From Oscarella lobularis (lineage: Eukaryota > Porifera > Homoscleromorpha > Homosclerophorida > Oscarellidae): a DNA stretch of 64,000 nt. The notes under the pieces are model-generated. The model saw only the letters and a program-made list of their open reading frames with translations, was not told where the DNA came from and did no database searches. The translations under genes and the position numbers were made by a program. Location of the stretch: positions 496,001-560,000 of the forward strand of contig NC_089186.1 in NCBI RefSeq assembly GCF_947507565.1, in the 5' to 3' direction. How positions within the stretch are numbered: the stretch's first letter is position 1; each line of letters opens with the position of its first letter. This document shows positions 63,601 to 64,000 of this stretch, piece by piece.

Positions 63601-64000
63601 CGTCGCGATTTGACCACTTGCCAGAAGCAAGATTTTTCTGAATCCCCTCCTCGTACTTTCGCGCCGCTCGTGCTGAACGAACGGATAAGTCAGGCCAAAC
63701 TCTGCGGCAGAGAGACGGTGGAAAACACGACGAACGTTGCGGCAGCAGCCCACACTGAACGACCAAACAGCTGTCATCCAAACGCGCTAGAGATTCTGCT
63801 GTCATCTTACTGCACACTTGATACAGTTTTTTGTGACCTATGACGAAAGCAGCTTCTGGTATAGCAAAAACGTCCACAAAAACTCGAATTGCTGCATTAG
63901 GAAGCCAATCGGAATGATGTCCAGACCAGGCAGACTCTTCAATCAGGCGTAAACCTTTAACGAAATCGTTATCGTTGATACTGGCTAATCCTGTCAGAAA
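60611..64000 (-). CDS. Large intronless protein with HNH/GHH nuclease-like C-terminus (5' end beyond window)
   Basis: One uninterrupted frame from the stop at 60611-60613 to the window edge, at least 1,129 codons; it is still open at 64000 (SAWSGHHSDWLPNAAIRVFV just before the edge), so the start lies outside. Numbered from the valine codon at 63877, residues 1-800 are a mixed helical region without recognised domain (SLLHFSRLCPFWNVPNVGL; GGGGLLQAMFEADYLMKSF). Residues about 815-885 are a Gly/Asn/Ser-rich linker. The last ~200 residues contain RRRIHADHFVSKDDL at 941-955 and FNIVPTLDNVNRAKGANS at 990-1007, a layout (H-x-D-H, later N and N-R-x-KG) like HNH/GHH-type nucleases at the ends of bacterial polymorphic toxins. 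No intron in over 3.3 kb, against 50-200-base introns in neighbours, suggests retroposition or transfer from bacteria. Confidence 0.72.
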   Translation of the reverse strand, partial: FLTGLASINDNDFVKGLRLIEESAWSGHHSDWLPNAAIRVFVDVFAIPEAAFVIGHKKLYQVCSKMTAESLARLDDSCLVVQCGLLPQRSSCFPPSLCRRVWPDLSVRSARAARKYEEGIQKNLASGKWSNRDVAVAYLDFVPACCHASEIVVAFLLAASWFLKELDSKVKEGLLPPQVSRRSDKQAVHPEAHGLKKAIVHCSLLASQIFIRRLHPGMQFYVLRQAIIMIIHAVSLINADISKEDADIIVELFQSLLHFSRLCPFWNVPNVGLSEAILLNIVSGELHSEFVLELQHVSEAAKRPLLLEEIDYQIYENDLLHLTELDDSANAHAKAAEGLLRKQGWSWENVTDVMTSPLLERDSEGWLIQQPHFAQSLEYAELVGFTINFESTPPSFQLHTRKSDRSHLGLFSQSDVAEAVRISKENPSPPFFSLDAPTVHERYHPFQKFRFGPENIGGGGLLQAMFEADYLMKSFSVGADVSSKPPFKQRPTLTGEGVGLLDKLPRTLKSVLRPVHERKASMSDSGAHRFWIQADELVYDEKISSRKDEVTFYFKQPKMVIRTSPMFHDIDGKLVDTSDMDPESPEIDFARDMTANYDEIGRYFPIFLRLREMVKLTFVGRVLYSYLSGFRKQEANPTVDENFVSVQYGKIWHGIRDTIERALRMQRDDINSKGGLSRFVDGTFEDIVDQVKSLCDSYVSHYDLKRLVSRYLDSYNGSLRELANFVASTKISKDGVRSQILRQKKEHYYQKRVALENALDKIIRNGKLAEFSWRQSSSATPCLWAPAALNKFRPGYNVYGGVILAPKCTSRHVAVRASFNSFRLTGNNNYRQARPIRVTASQFSARSGFSVPVNRRAGATSSSPPGGQGGQNSGSQGGSGSSGSNGGKGGSSGNGGSGGNGGGNGGGNGGGNGGSGGNGGKIGNNNSGVRIGKMTRRQLILVQNRTLTTGFFKQLPQKTKDQVKQSHFDFHTGRRFGDVDRRRIHADHFVSKDDLMSCFNRCVSSKAFRLLGPKRKEILLDFIGDVLNRPFNIVPTLDNVNRAKGANSRSAVECLKSGNKFDVGKATSKFEATGGSYPKLVSGWTDRFSEIKKIFREELPGKGRVVADAGEEVLANLRSLEKMYKGEDQ

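Overview
The window looks like animal nuclear DNA. Genes are split by short GT-AG introns (mostly about 50-200 bases), there are AATAAA signals, and the gene content (a TRPC-type channel, ROCO/DAPK-like proteins, CARD and death domains) is metazoan. The mix of death-fold and ROCO proteins with a bacterial-looking intronless gene suggests a sponge or other early-branching invertebrate. That placement is an inference; no marker gene fixes the species.

Bases 1-27300 are a mosaic of segmental duplications. The recurring pieces are: (i) minus-strand genes for small secreted cysteine-rich peptides (family A, conserved signal peptide MYKFILVVSLAALCFGANF, variable cysteine-rich mature part); (ii) six plus-strand scraps of the last exons of an alanine-glyoxylate aminotransferase (AGXT) gene; (iii) two broken copies of the 5' part of a TRPC-like channel gene, whose full-length relative lies at 7235-11279; (iv) copies of a secreted-looking, possibly beta-rich gene (23.5-24.4 kb); (v) family B peptides. 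Two hairpin-type transposons sit here: a 386-bp foldback element inside a family A pseudogene and a 1.64-kb pogo/Tc1-like foldback element.

Bases 27300-30900 are mostly low-gene sequence with minisatellites. Bases 30900-39900 form a second peptide array: family B on the plus strand and family C on the minus strand, in repeated units that also carry a shared promoter block (TATA-like AT box plus AAAGGAAGCGA and GGTGGG), a shared 3' block with AATAAA, and an orphan exon of an unknown gene. Bases 40370-44500 hold two 1.3-kb direct repeats flanking a 97-residue gene for a tail-fibre-like beta domain.

Bases 45300-64000 are gene-dense, all on the minus strand. Two tandem ROCO genes (ankyrin repeats, Roc GTPase, COR, death domain) flank a third gene: the copy at 56272-59954 reads through intact as about 1,000 residues, while the copy at 45300-48919 carries a nonsense codon and a 10-base deletion. 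Between them lies one long phase-consistent gene (50354-55647) joining two MIEAP-like (mitochondria-eating protein C-terminal) domains, a run of near-identical coiled-coil exons, a CARD-like domain, a transmembrane helix and a C-terminal death domain. At the right edge is an intronless gene of at least 1,129 codons with a glycine/asparagine-rich linker and a C-terminal domain resembling HNH/GHH polymorphic-toxin nucleases. The overall picture is an innate-immunity and cell-death locus: secreted defence- or venom-like peptides on one side and intracellular death-fold signalling genes on the other. Whether these act together is not shown by the sequence.
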